Below are positions 1-6,121 of a DNA stretch of 11,595 bases, piece after piece. The stretch comes from Deltaproteobacteria bacterium. Lineage in GTDB: Bacteria; Bdellovibrionota_F; JAHFAK01. The number at the start of each line of letters is the position of its first letter. The stretch's first letter is position 1. The position numbers were made by a program, and so were the translations under genes. The DNA is taken from NCBI GenBank assembly GCA_023250585.1, contig JAHFAK010000021.1, positions 1-11,595 of the forward strand. The letters are read 5' to 3'. Under the pieces are notes generated by a model. That model was given only the letters and a program-made list of their open reading frames with translations, ran no database searches and was not told where the DNA came from.

Positions 1-1722
1 CCCCTTGAAGTAGACAACAAAAATCCCGATCTCTATCGCGTTGCTGTTACTTCATTTACAAACGAATGCGATGTTACGCCCTGTGGAACTCTTGAGCCAA
101 AAGAAAAAGATGCATCAGAAACTGCGTCTGAAACTCAAGTGTATATTTGGAAAACTGTTATGGGCGAAACGGGAAATGATAATGTATTGTACGATCGCTC
201 ACGCCCTATTACTTTCAAATGGAAATACACCAATTCAAATCAAGAATGTGATGATGTGAGTTTTACGAAAATTATAACTCCGATGAATATCATTCCTCCG
301 GCGGGAAAACTCGTCATTGCATCGGGTACATTTGATTCAGGAAAGACAATTCCATTACCGGAAGCACCTAATTACAGCATCAACAAAAATATGTGTTTTG
401 GAATTCATGCTCCACAAGAAATGAGATCACCTAAATATAGAGCAGATACCGAAGATGATTGTTCTTATTGGAGTGAAGTTGGTCACGCAGCAGGAACCAT
501 ATGGACTATTTATTTAGGCGTAGAAGCATTTGTAGGGCTTCTAGTCCTTCTCCCGGGATTGGGATGGGTTGGAGGTCTTATAATAACTATAATAGCAACA
601 GCAGTTGCTGTTGTGGCCACCATATTATTTGCATTATATTGCCTTACAGCCACTATATGGGGTGGGTGTGTTTGTAATGACGACGTCGCATTCAGATTCG
701 GTCACCATCTCAAAGGATTTGGTTATGATACTGCTATTTCTCAAACCTACTATATAGCCCCAAATGATCAATCCAATTTTTGGTGGGATACAACAAGCAG
801 TAAAACTGAAGCTATAAAAGAATTCCCTCCTGAAGGATACAAAATTAACTATATATCCATTTGTTACCCAGATGCTAAGGATTCGAGTATTATCGGGGCA
901 GAACAATTTAAAGATAGACTTGTCCCTAGCGTAGATCCAGCTTCTTATCCCTATGTCTCAGAAAATTATACACCGCAAGAGCTAGGGCTCATTAAACCAA
1001 ACGAATTCATATTATTTGCTGATAACCATCTTTTTCCTGAGCAAACTCCACTTGGAATAGCAGAAAAAACAGCGGAAGGAGAATCGGCTGACAATTATGA
1101 ATTTGGATATCTTAATGTACTCTCATATATGCTTTCCCCACGATTTCATTTTGATGAATCAACATTTCGAATGGGTATAAATAATGGATTCGCCAATAGT
1201 GTATATAGACCCTTTTTCCTTTTTAATAACGAACCTTATAAATCTGAGGACAATGAATGGATTTGGTATTTTGATGCTCCCAATTACAATGATAGCTCTA
1301 CGATTGCAGGATTTATAGCGAATGAATATTTAATTGCGATTAATAAGAAATATAATAAGTATTTGAGAGTGATTGCCAGCGATATAGACGTATTAACATC
1401 AGGAGGTGTTGTTACGCTGCCTGAAGGATTCACTTCATCTGAATGCCATTATATACCAAGCATATTGAAGATTAATACCAAAGAACTCTACGATCCAAAA
1501 GAATCTGAATTTACGTGGGGTCCTAAAATTGACGTTGTGAAAAATGATACGGATAGTTCTCTCAACGATAATCAAATCAAGATACATTCGTGCTTGCAAA
1601 AATGTACTCAAAACGGGCCGTGTGATTGGGTGAACGATTGTGTTGATTCAAATATTAACCCGGAATTCTATATCCACAATGCGGTGAGCCTCTTAATGAT
1701 ATGCTCGAAATTTAAAAATTAA
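1..1722 (+). CDS. Large Cys-containing surface protein, paralog 1 (5'-partial; family not recognised)
   Basis: The frame is open from base 1 to the TAA at 1720-1722, giving 573 residues of C-terminal sequence; the true start lies upstream. The ATG at 139 is internal, because homology to the two downstream paralogs already begins before it. Landmarks shared with them are SFTNEC...PCG near the window edge, YDRSR at nt 190, a PPAG motif near nt 296, CFGIHAPQEMRSP near nt 394, FWW at nt 778-786, and a C-terminal CLQKC (nt 1591-1605) followed by CDWVNDC and a final ICS. By alignment to the second paralog about 400 N-terminal residues are missing, presumably including a lipoprotein signal peptide. 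It differs from both paralogs by a hydrophobic insert at about nt 460-678. I do not recognise the family. Secretion and surface location are inferred from the paralogs, which have clear lipoboxes. Confidence 0.9.
   Translation, partial: PLEVDNKNPDLYRVAVTSFTNECDVTPCGTLEPKEKDASETASETQVYIWKTVMGETGNDNVLYDRSRPITFKWKYTNSNQECDDVSFTKIITPMNIIPPAGKLVIASGTFDSGKTIPLPEAPNYSINKNMCFGIHAPQEMRSPKYRADTEDDCSYWSEVGHAAGTIWTIYLGVEAFVGLLVLLPGLGWVGGLIITIIATAVAVVATILFALYCLTATIWGGCVCNDDVAFRFGHHLKGFGYDTAISQTYYIAPNDQSNFWWDTTSSKTEAIKEFPPEGYKINYISICYPDAKDSSIIGAEQFKDRLVPSVDPASYPYVSENYTPQELGLIKPNEFILFADNHLFPEQTPLGIAEKTAEGESADNYEFGYLNVLSYMLSPRFHFDESTFRMGINNGFANSVYRPFFLFNNEPYKSEDNEWIWYFDAPNYNDSSTIAGFIANEYLIAINKKYNKYLRVIASDIDVLTSGGVVTLPEGFTSSECHYIPSILKINTKELYDPKESEFTWGPKIDVVKNDTDSSLNDNQIKIHSCLQKCTQNGPCDWVNDCVDSNINPEFYIHNAVSLLMICSKFKN
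460..678 (+). other. Hydrophobic insert in paralog 1, possible two-helix membrane hairpin
   Basis: About 73 codons lie between the conserved segment ending SPKYRADTEDD and the segment resuming at DVAFRFG. In the other two paralogs these segments are joined by only a few residues. The insert contains two apolar runs, about nt 496-570 and nt 571-660, separated by a PGLGW turn and rich in Ile, Val, Ala and Leu. It is bounded by Cys codons at nt 460 and at nt 667 and 673. The reading frame and flanking motifs are intact, so this is an in-frame insertion rather than a frameshift artefact. Two membrane-spanning helices are the simplest reading. A hydrophobic loop that packs or inserts after secretion is also possible. 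Confidence 0.75.
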
Positions 1723-1863
1723 AACGTTTTCATTCTTTACAATTAAAACCCCCTTTAGTATTAAGTTTTGATGGAATAAAATACCATATAACTAGACTCA
1801 AAAATTCTAGAAAAATTATTCGAAAAGGATCACGTAAAAAAGGCTATTGAAAGATCATTAATC

Positions 1864-2718
1864 ATGAAAATAATAAACAAAATTCTTGATGGTAAAGCAG
1901 TCAGTCAGCAGATTAAAGCTGAAATTACAGAAATAGTTTCAAAACTATCAAGTCCTCCAAAGTTGTCAGTTATCCTTGTGGGCAACAACTTTGCATCAAG
2001 TGTTTACGTAAAAAATAAAAGCCAAGCCTGCATTGTATGTGGTATTCAATCAGAGGTTATTACATTAGATGAAAATATTTCAGAAGCAGAACTTCTCAAA
2101 AAAATTCATGAGCTCAACCAAGATAACCACACTCACGGAATCTTAGTACAGCTTCCATTACCAAAACAGATCCGGGAAGATAGAATCATTGAAAATATTG
2201 ACCCACGCAAAGATGTTGATGGTTTTCATCCCCTCAATGTTGGGCATCTCTTTCTCAAAAAGGCAATGCTCGAACCCTGTACTCCGGTGGGGGTAATTGA
2301 AATACTCAAACGATATGCTCTACCAATTGCAGGAAAACATGTTGTCATCATTGGACGAAGTAATATTGTTGGTAAACCCTTAGGTATAATGTTTCTGAGA
2401 GAGAATGCAACAGTGACGTATTGCCATTCAAAAACGAGAGACCTCCCTTCCGTTGCACAGACAGCAGACATTCTTATTGCAGCTATTGGGAAAGCACAAT
2501 TTGTCACTGATGAATTCGTTAAAACAAATGCAGTAATTATCGATGTTGGAATTAATCGACTCCCCAATGGAAAATTAGCAGGCGATGTTGATTTTGAAAA
2601 AGTATCCCCAAAAGTATCTGCAATTACACCCGTGCCAGGAGGTGTAGGCCCGATGACCATTGCAATCCTCCTTAAAAATACGCTGAAAGCATATCAAAAT
2701 ATCATGCACAAAAAGTAA
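1864..2718 (+). CDS. folD: FolD, bifunctional methylenetetrahydrofolate dehydrogenase / methenyltetrahydrofolate cyclohydrolase
   Basis: A cytosolic enzyme that interconverts 5,10-methylene-, 5,10-methenyl- and 10-formyl-tetrahydrofolate using NADP, supplying one-carbon units to purine and formyl-Met synthesis. The 284-residue length is normal. Hallmarks are the YxxxK catalytic motif (Tyr48, Lys52), VQLPLP, the DVDGFHP loop, PCTPVG, the Rossmann motif GRSNIVGKPLG, IDVGIN, and the C-terminal PVPGGVGPMT. The start is chosen at ATG 1864 because it gives the usual short N-terminus before LDGKAV. The Shine-Dalgarno sequence is weak (only AAAG-like bases upstream), and no clear promoter is visible in the 141-nt spacer from paralog 1, which has only short AT-rich inverted repeats such as AAAACGTTTT at 1721-1730. 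An inverted-repeat structure starts 3 nt after the stop. All key residues are present, so it should be functional. Its position between two members of a lipoprotein family is odd for a housekeeping gene. Confidence 0.97.
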   Translation: MKIINKILDGKAVSQQIKAEITEIVSKLSSPPKLSVILVGNNFASSVYVKNKSQACIVCGIQSEVITLDENISEAELLKKIHELNQDNHTHGILVQLPLPKQIREDRIIENIDPRKDVDGFHPLNVGHLFLKKAMLEPCTPVGVIEILKRYALPIAGKHVVIIGRSNIVGKPLGIMFLRENATVTYCHSKTRDLPSVAQTADILIAAIGKAQFVTDEFVKTNAVIIDVGINRLPNGKLAGDVDFEKVSPKVSAITPVPGGVGPMTIAILLKNTLKAYQNIMHKK

Positions 2719-2721
2719 CAG

Positions 2722-2864
2722 CTCAGTTAATGGGGGAGTTAGAGGGTACGTATGTTCCCAAAAAGAATTTCTATCGAGCGCGCTTACCCCGTTCTTAATA
2801 GTTTTATGGAAGCGACGTCGAGATACATACTTTTTGAGAACATACGCACACCCTAATAACTGAG
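2722..2864. repeat. Inverted-repeat element immediately 3' of folD (MITE-like or 3'-UTR stem)
   Basis: The ends are exact inverted copies: CTCAGTTA at 2722-2729 and TAACTGAG at 2857-2864. Further in, 2749-2765 and 2830-2846 pair at 16 of 17 positions (CGTATGTTCCCAAAAAG against CGTATGTTCTCAAAAAG when the right arm is reversed). Between these, the AGGGT-type segments at 2741-2748 and 2847-2855 also correspond, with a few extra bases in the left arm. The central 64 bases are unpaired. This looks like a small non-autonomous element with terminal inverted repeats of about 35-45 bp. I see no clear target-site duplication and no transposase. It could also end or stabilise the folD transcript. Confidence 0.6.
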
Positions 2865-3107
2865 AAGGTGTGAAAAAATCAAGGAGAGCTCCATTTTCTG
2901 AAAAAGAGCGATAGGAAACTGAAATGTCCAAATCGACTGTCATTGCGAAAACCTGAAGGGTTTGAAGCAATCTCTTCCTACATATGCACGATTACGAGTT
3001 TATCCCGAACCTGCTTGAGATTGCTTCGTCGGACAAGAAGACGTGTCCTCCTCGCAATGACAGGTGAGGGACCACGTTCGAAATCTGATTCTTTCACACC
3101 TTCTGAG
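2860..3107. repeat. Second inverted-repeat unit, 21-bp arms enclosing the CATTGCG repeat
   Basis: Arms at 2860-2880 and 3087-3107 match at 19 of 21 positions in inverted orientation (core AGAAGGTGTGAAA). They bracket about 206 bases that contain the CATTGCG palindrome as a nested element. The left arm overlaps the right end of the preceding inverted repeat by a few bases (CTGAG), so the two structures are adjoined or share an end. The interval between the arm and the nested palindrome (2881-2936 and 3064-3086) does not pair. The arms could be ends of a mobile element into which the CATTGCG repeat was inserted, or conserved flanks of one composite repeat. Confidence 0.55.
2937..3063. repeat. 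CATTGCG / GCAATCTC dispersed palindromic repeat
   Basis: The outer arms CTGTCATTGCG (2937-2947) and CGCAATGACAG (3053-3063) are exact inverted copies. The inner arms GAAGCAATCTC (2964-2974) and GAGATTGCTTC (3017-3027) are also exact. Between outer and inner arms each side holds its own small hairpin: AAACC/GGTTT (2949-2953, 2959-2963) and GGACA/TGTCC (3031-3035, 3044-3048). The whole 127 bp could fold as a branched cruciform or RNA. The wording TGTCATTGCGA...GAAGCAATCTC is a repeat motif I know to be widely dispersed in several bacterial lineages, where it is often mis-annotated as short ORFs. Other copies are likely elsewhere in this genome. Confidence 0.8.
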
Positions 3108-3125
3108 GGATTACCAAAAACAGTA

Positions 3126-3140
3126 ATGTAAATTTTACAT
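3126..3140. promoter_or_regulatory. 15-bp perfect palindrome, possible operator
   Basis: ATGTAAA-T-TTTACAT is a perfect inverted repeat with a single central base. It sits 9-23 bases upstream of a consensus TATAAT, which is where a -35 element would normally be. There is no recognisable -35 hexamer there, so the palindrome may bind a regulator that activates or represses transcription of the downstream lipoprotein pair. In AT-rich DNA a 15-bp palindrome may also arise by chance. Confidence 0.35.
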
Positions 3141-3148
3141 ATTTACGA

Positions 3149-3154
3149 TATAAT
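3149..3154 (+). promoter_or_regulatory. Candidate -10 box (TATAAT) of a distal promoter for the lipoprotein pair
   Basis: A perfect TATAAT lies about 155 bases before the ATG of paralog 2. No sigma-70-type -35 is found 16-18 bases upstream; that space is filled by the palindrome at 3126-3140. If used, transcription would start near 3161 and give a leader of roughly 145 nt. The assignment rests on the hexamer and its position only. Confidence 0.35.
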
Positions 3155-3241
3155 TGAAGGCTTATGTCCGCTCTACAGTTCCAACAGCATTTATATTTAT
3201 TAATTATTTCAATTAGTTACCTTTTATTCTTTTTCCTCATA

Positions 3242-3270
3242 TTGGCATAAGGCTTGCTCTATTTAATTAT
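3242..3270 (+). promoter_or_regulatory. Candidate proximal promoter (TTGGCA - 17 nt - AATTAT)
   Basis: TTGGCA at 3242-3247 matches the -35 consensus at 5 of 6 positions. AATTAT at 3265-3270, after a 17-nt spacer, matches the -10 at 4 of 6. Transcription would begin near 3277, inside the hairpin just upstream of the gene's ribosome binding site, leaving a leader of about 30 nt. It is an alternative or addition to the distal TATAAT at 3149. Confidence 0.35.
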
Positions 3271-3271
3271 T

Positions 3272-3300
3272 AGAGGAGCTCGTACTCCTCTCCAAAGGAG
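3272..3300 (+). promoter_or_regulatory. Mutually exclusive leader hairpins over the ribosome binding site of paralog 2
   Basis: AGAGGAG (3272-3278) pairs perfectly with CTCCTCT (3285-3291) around a 6-nt loop. The same CTCCT (3285-3289) can instead pair with AGGAG (3296-3300), the Shine-Dalgarno sequence, around a 6-nt loop. Upstream pairing frees the ribosome site and downstream pairing hides it. The true site AAGGAG (3295-3300) is 7 nt from ATG 3308 and decides that start over the upstream in-frame ATG at 3254, which has no such site and would displace the signal peptide. A regulatory role is inference; if transcription starts near 3277 the upstream strand would be lost. Confidence 0.4.
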
Positions 3301-3307
3301 TAAAATT

Positions 3308-6112
3308 ATGCAGAAAAAGCTATTAATCATTTTTTTATTACTGAGCAGTATAGCTTTAGTTAACTGTGGAGGTCGTGGTAGCACAGAAAAAAATGAAGAA
3401 GGCGATCCTTCTGATGAAGTTGTGATTCCAAAACTTGCCATCATTTTGACATTTCCCCCTGATAGCGCTGATAGTGGCTATTACGATATTACGTATACCT
3501 TACAAAATATTCCTAAAGCTCAAGGACCATTTACAAAAGTTGCTTATTCAAAATCAGAAGCATCAAGCCATGAGTTAACAGATATCAGTGTTTCAGGAAC
3601 CCGAAATATCAGTGTAAAAATTGGAGATGCCAATGGTGTTGGAATATTTCAAGGACAAGGAGTAATCAGTAAGACAAGTACTACGGTAACAATAACGCTT
3701 GAAAAAATTTCTCCTCATGATGCTGACCCATCTGAGTGTGCTGCATTTAGCGCAAAAATTAAGAAGTTAACTGCAGATAAAATAATTGTCGATCCAAATG
3801 CAAGCATTGCTATAAAATCAGACATCGAAAATACGGCAAGTAACGACATAGTCTATGCATGGAGTACACAAAAAGGAACCGTAAATCCTACCGATGATCA
3901 AGATACAACATTCTCCGCGCCAAATTCAACGGTTCAAGAAGTCGTCGTTGTAACACTTAAAATAAAGCCTAAAGATGCTGGTGAGGTCAGTTGCGATGAT
4001 GAAAAAATCAGCATAACAGTGAGGCCGCCTACTACTACGCCTCCTCCACCTCCGGGAGACGCAACAATACAAGTGACGGTAGCAGCATCAAAGAGCATCA
4101 ATGGGATACCTACGCTTACCCCTATCTACCCTAAAGCAAATTTTGAAGCAACGGTAACAAGCGCTGTAAGCCCACTCAGCTATGCATGGTTTAAAGACGC
4201 AACACAAGAAACATCCATGGGTACTGCGCAAAATGCTTCGTATACTGCTCCAGCCGACATATTCACGAAGCTCCAAACTGAACATCCCAATGAACTGTAT
4301 TGCCTTGAAGCTAAATTCAAACTTACCGTTATGCCCCTCAATAAATCTTCTGAAGAAAAATCAGTATGGATCTGCAACCAAGACATCGAAATGCTCGGGG
4401 TCTGTGATGCGGTAGCAATCACTATGAAACCATTTGATTCAGAAAATATCACTGATGATGCGCAGTTGACATATACAATAAGCTTAGCAATCAACAACCA
4501 AAATTCAGAGGTATATACGCCATCGATCACTGAATTTAAATCAACGTGTGGATCTGAAACCTGCGGGCTATTAACCCCGATAGTTGAAACTGTACCGACA
4601 GCTGAAACTGAAGAATATTCATGGAATACGACCGATGATTCAGAAAAAAATATTCTTTATAATCGATCACGTGAAATAACTTTTTCATTGAAATACACAT
4701 TGCTTAATTTTGAATGCACTCCCGTTGCTTTTGATTATAAAGTAATTTCGCAAAATATTATTCCGCCAGTTGGAAATCTAGTATTTCACAGCGAAAAAAT
4801 TCTTGCAGGACAAACCATTCCTCTCCCGAATATCTTAAAAGATACAAATGCGAATGAGATAGATAAAAAATGTTTTGCGCTCTATTCCCAGGCAGAAGCA
4901 CGAACACCGAAACAAGATATAGATGAAATAGATTCAAAGTTCCGTTATGGATTTAAAGTAGAAGCTTCTGGCTTTAATGACCCATTAGTACCCTATTTTT
5001 GGATCGGTGAACATTCATATTACTATGCCACTGACAAAGGACCTGCTTATTGGTGGAATTATATGGATGGATCTTCTACTCCTTATATCAAAGATACATT
5101 AGCCGAAGAGTCGCCACCGATTAACTATGATTTTTATACTCTTTCAGCATGTTTCGATAGTAGTAATGATAGCTATTATGTTAAACATGAAGCTCCGGTA
5201 ATAAATCAATCTATTACGATAGATGAGGTTACTCACTATGCATATTATCTTCCAAAAGATGAAGAATTAGTTTATTTTCTGCCAGAAGAATTCTTGATAT
5301 ATTACACAAATAACATTCTTCCAGGAGATGAAATTGGACCATCAACAGTATCGACGGGCGATAATCAAGCTACTACTACCGACAACTTTGATTTTGGATC
5401 ATTATATACCTTAAATTATATGCTGACTCCTCTCCTCGATTTTGATGAAGGAGATTACGTAGATGAGTCTGATACCTGGGGTATACGCAATCTCTCGGTA
5501 ACTATTAATGATCAAAACTTATATTTGCCACAGGTTTATTATTCAAGGAGTGGTCATAGTGAAGCATGGTGGCCGCAGGATGCGCGAAGCTCTTCTGATT
5601 ACCCACAGCTACCTATAACTGAAGAAAGCGATGACTATGCAGGTTTTCGTGCCGAGTATTCATTAATTGGAATCGATAAAAAATACACGAACCATATTAA
5701 AGTTTTCAATACAACCATCAACTTACTCTCTGCTGAAAAAGATTCTCAGGCATTGTTGGCCGATGCACAAGAATTTGATCTAGCCAAAGAATGCTCCATT
5801 CTACCGTTTATCAACGAACTCACGATGAGTCCAAATCATCCGGGCGCCAATGATCCATTTGAAGATAATTTCACCTATAATTACAAAGTATCGGTAAACA
5901 ATGTTACCAGTAATTCTCTCGATGTTAACGCTTGTTTACAAATGTGTGTTGGAGAAGATGAAGGCGGCGAAGATAGAAATACCTATAGCAAAGATTGCGT
6001 AGATCCTAAAGTAGAGCCAGATTATTACAGTGCTGCTTCCGTTAATCTTCTCGTCATCTGTTCGCATTTTTATTACCCAGAAGAAAGAGAGCCAGAACAG
6101 GTCAACAAATAA
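3308..6112 (+). CDS. Large outer-membrane-type lipoprotein, paralog 2 (family not recognised)
   Basis: The product is 934 residues and begins MQKKLLIIFLLLSSIALVNC, a type II signal peptide with lipobox LVNC and acceptor Cys20 followed by Gly, which favours outer-membrane sorting. After the anchor comes a beta-rich segment containing DSGYYDI, then an Ig/PKD-like segment (about residues 140-238) with a YAWST...TFSAP pattern. A Pro-rich hinge with five consecutive Pro lies at 240-250 and is followed by a second Ig-like segment containing YAWFKD. The C-terminal half, shared with paralog 1, has YNRSR at 451-455, PPVG at 486-489, YWW at 581-583, CLQMC at 876-880, and KDC and ICS near the end. It is acidic and aromatic-rich, with no catalytic motif that I can identify. 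The start is fixed by AAGGAG 7 nt upstream. It sits 9 nt before paralog 3, so the two are probably co-transcribed. An adhesin, receptor or structural surface role is possible but unproven. Confidence 0.92.
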   Translation: MQKKLLIIFLLLSSIALVNCGGRGSTEKNEEGDPSDEVVIPKLAIILTFPPDSADSGYYDITYTLQNIPKAQGPFTKVAYSKSEASSHELTDISVSGTRNISVKIGDANGVGIFQGQGVISKTSTTVTITLEKISPHDADPSECAAFSAKIKKLTADKIIVDPNASIAIKSDIENTASNDIVYAWSTQKGTVNPTDDQDTTFSAPNSTVQEVVVVTLKIKPKDAGEVSCDDEKISITVRPPTTTPPPPPGDATIQVTVAASKSINGIPTLTPIYPKANFEATVTSAVSPLSYAWFKDATQETSMGTAQNASYTAPADIFTKLQTEHPNELYCLEAKFKLTVMPLNKSSEEKSVWICNQDIEMLGVCDAVAITMKPFDSENITDDAQLTYTISLAINNQNSEVYTPSITEFKSTCGSETCGLLTPIVETVPTAETEEYSWNTTDDSEKNILYNRSREITFSLKYTLLNFECTPVAFDYKVISQNIIPPVGNLVFHSEKILAGQTIPLPNILKDTNANEIDKKCFALYSQAEARTPKQDIDEIDSKFRYGFKVEASGFNDPLVPYFWIGEHSYYYATDKGPAYWWNYMDGSSTPYIKDTLAEESPPINYDFYTLSACFDSSNDSYYVKHEAPVINQSITIDEVTHYAYYLPKDEELVYFLPEEFLIYYTNNILPGDEIGPSTVSTGDNQATTTDNFDFGSLYTLNYMLTPLLDFDEGDYVDESDTWGIRNLSVTINDQNLYLPQVYYSRSGHSEAWWPQDARSSSDYPQLPITEESDDYAGFRAEYSLIGIDKKYTNHIKVFNTTINLLSAEKDSQALLADAQEFDLAKECSILPFINELTMSPNHPGANDPFEDNFTYNYKVSVNNVTSNSLDVNACLQMCVGEDEGGEDRNTYSKDCVDPKVEPDYYSAASVNLLVICSHFYYPEEREPEQVNK

Positions 6113-6121
6113 GAGAGATAT

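Noticed and set aside
139-141. ATG at 139 as the start of paralog 1
   Set aside because: The same frame is open to base 1, and the upstream residues (SFTNEC...PCG) align with conserved positions in the paralogs, so the gene begins outside the window.
634-906. 90-codon minus-strand ORF inside paralog 1
   Set aside because: Antisense to conserved motifs of paralog 1 (WW region) with no domain or ribosome-site support; the other antisense ORFs within the large genes were dismissed for the same reason.
1792-1810. CTAGA...TCTAG hairpin in the paralog 1 to folD spacer
   Set aside because: Only a 5-bp stem with a 9-nt loop in AT-rich DNA; too weak to call a terminator or operator.
2575-2970. 131-codon minus-strand ORF over the folD 3' end and the inverted repeats
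   Set aside because: Its C-terminal part is antisense to the well-supported folD, and the rest runs through inverted-repeat DNA. No recognisable domain, including no transposase motif.
2943-3131. 62-codon + strand ORF starting MRKPEGFEAISS
   Set aside because: It is a translation of the CATTGCG palindromic repeat and its flank; Arg/Leu-rich wording such as LRLLRRTRRR is typical of spurious ORFs called on these repeats. No ribosome site or coding signal.
3254-3307. Upstream ATG extension of paralog 2 (18 more residues)
   Set aside because: It lacks a ribosome site, would place charged residues before the signal peptide, and a strong AAGGAG sits correctly before ATG 3308.
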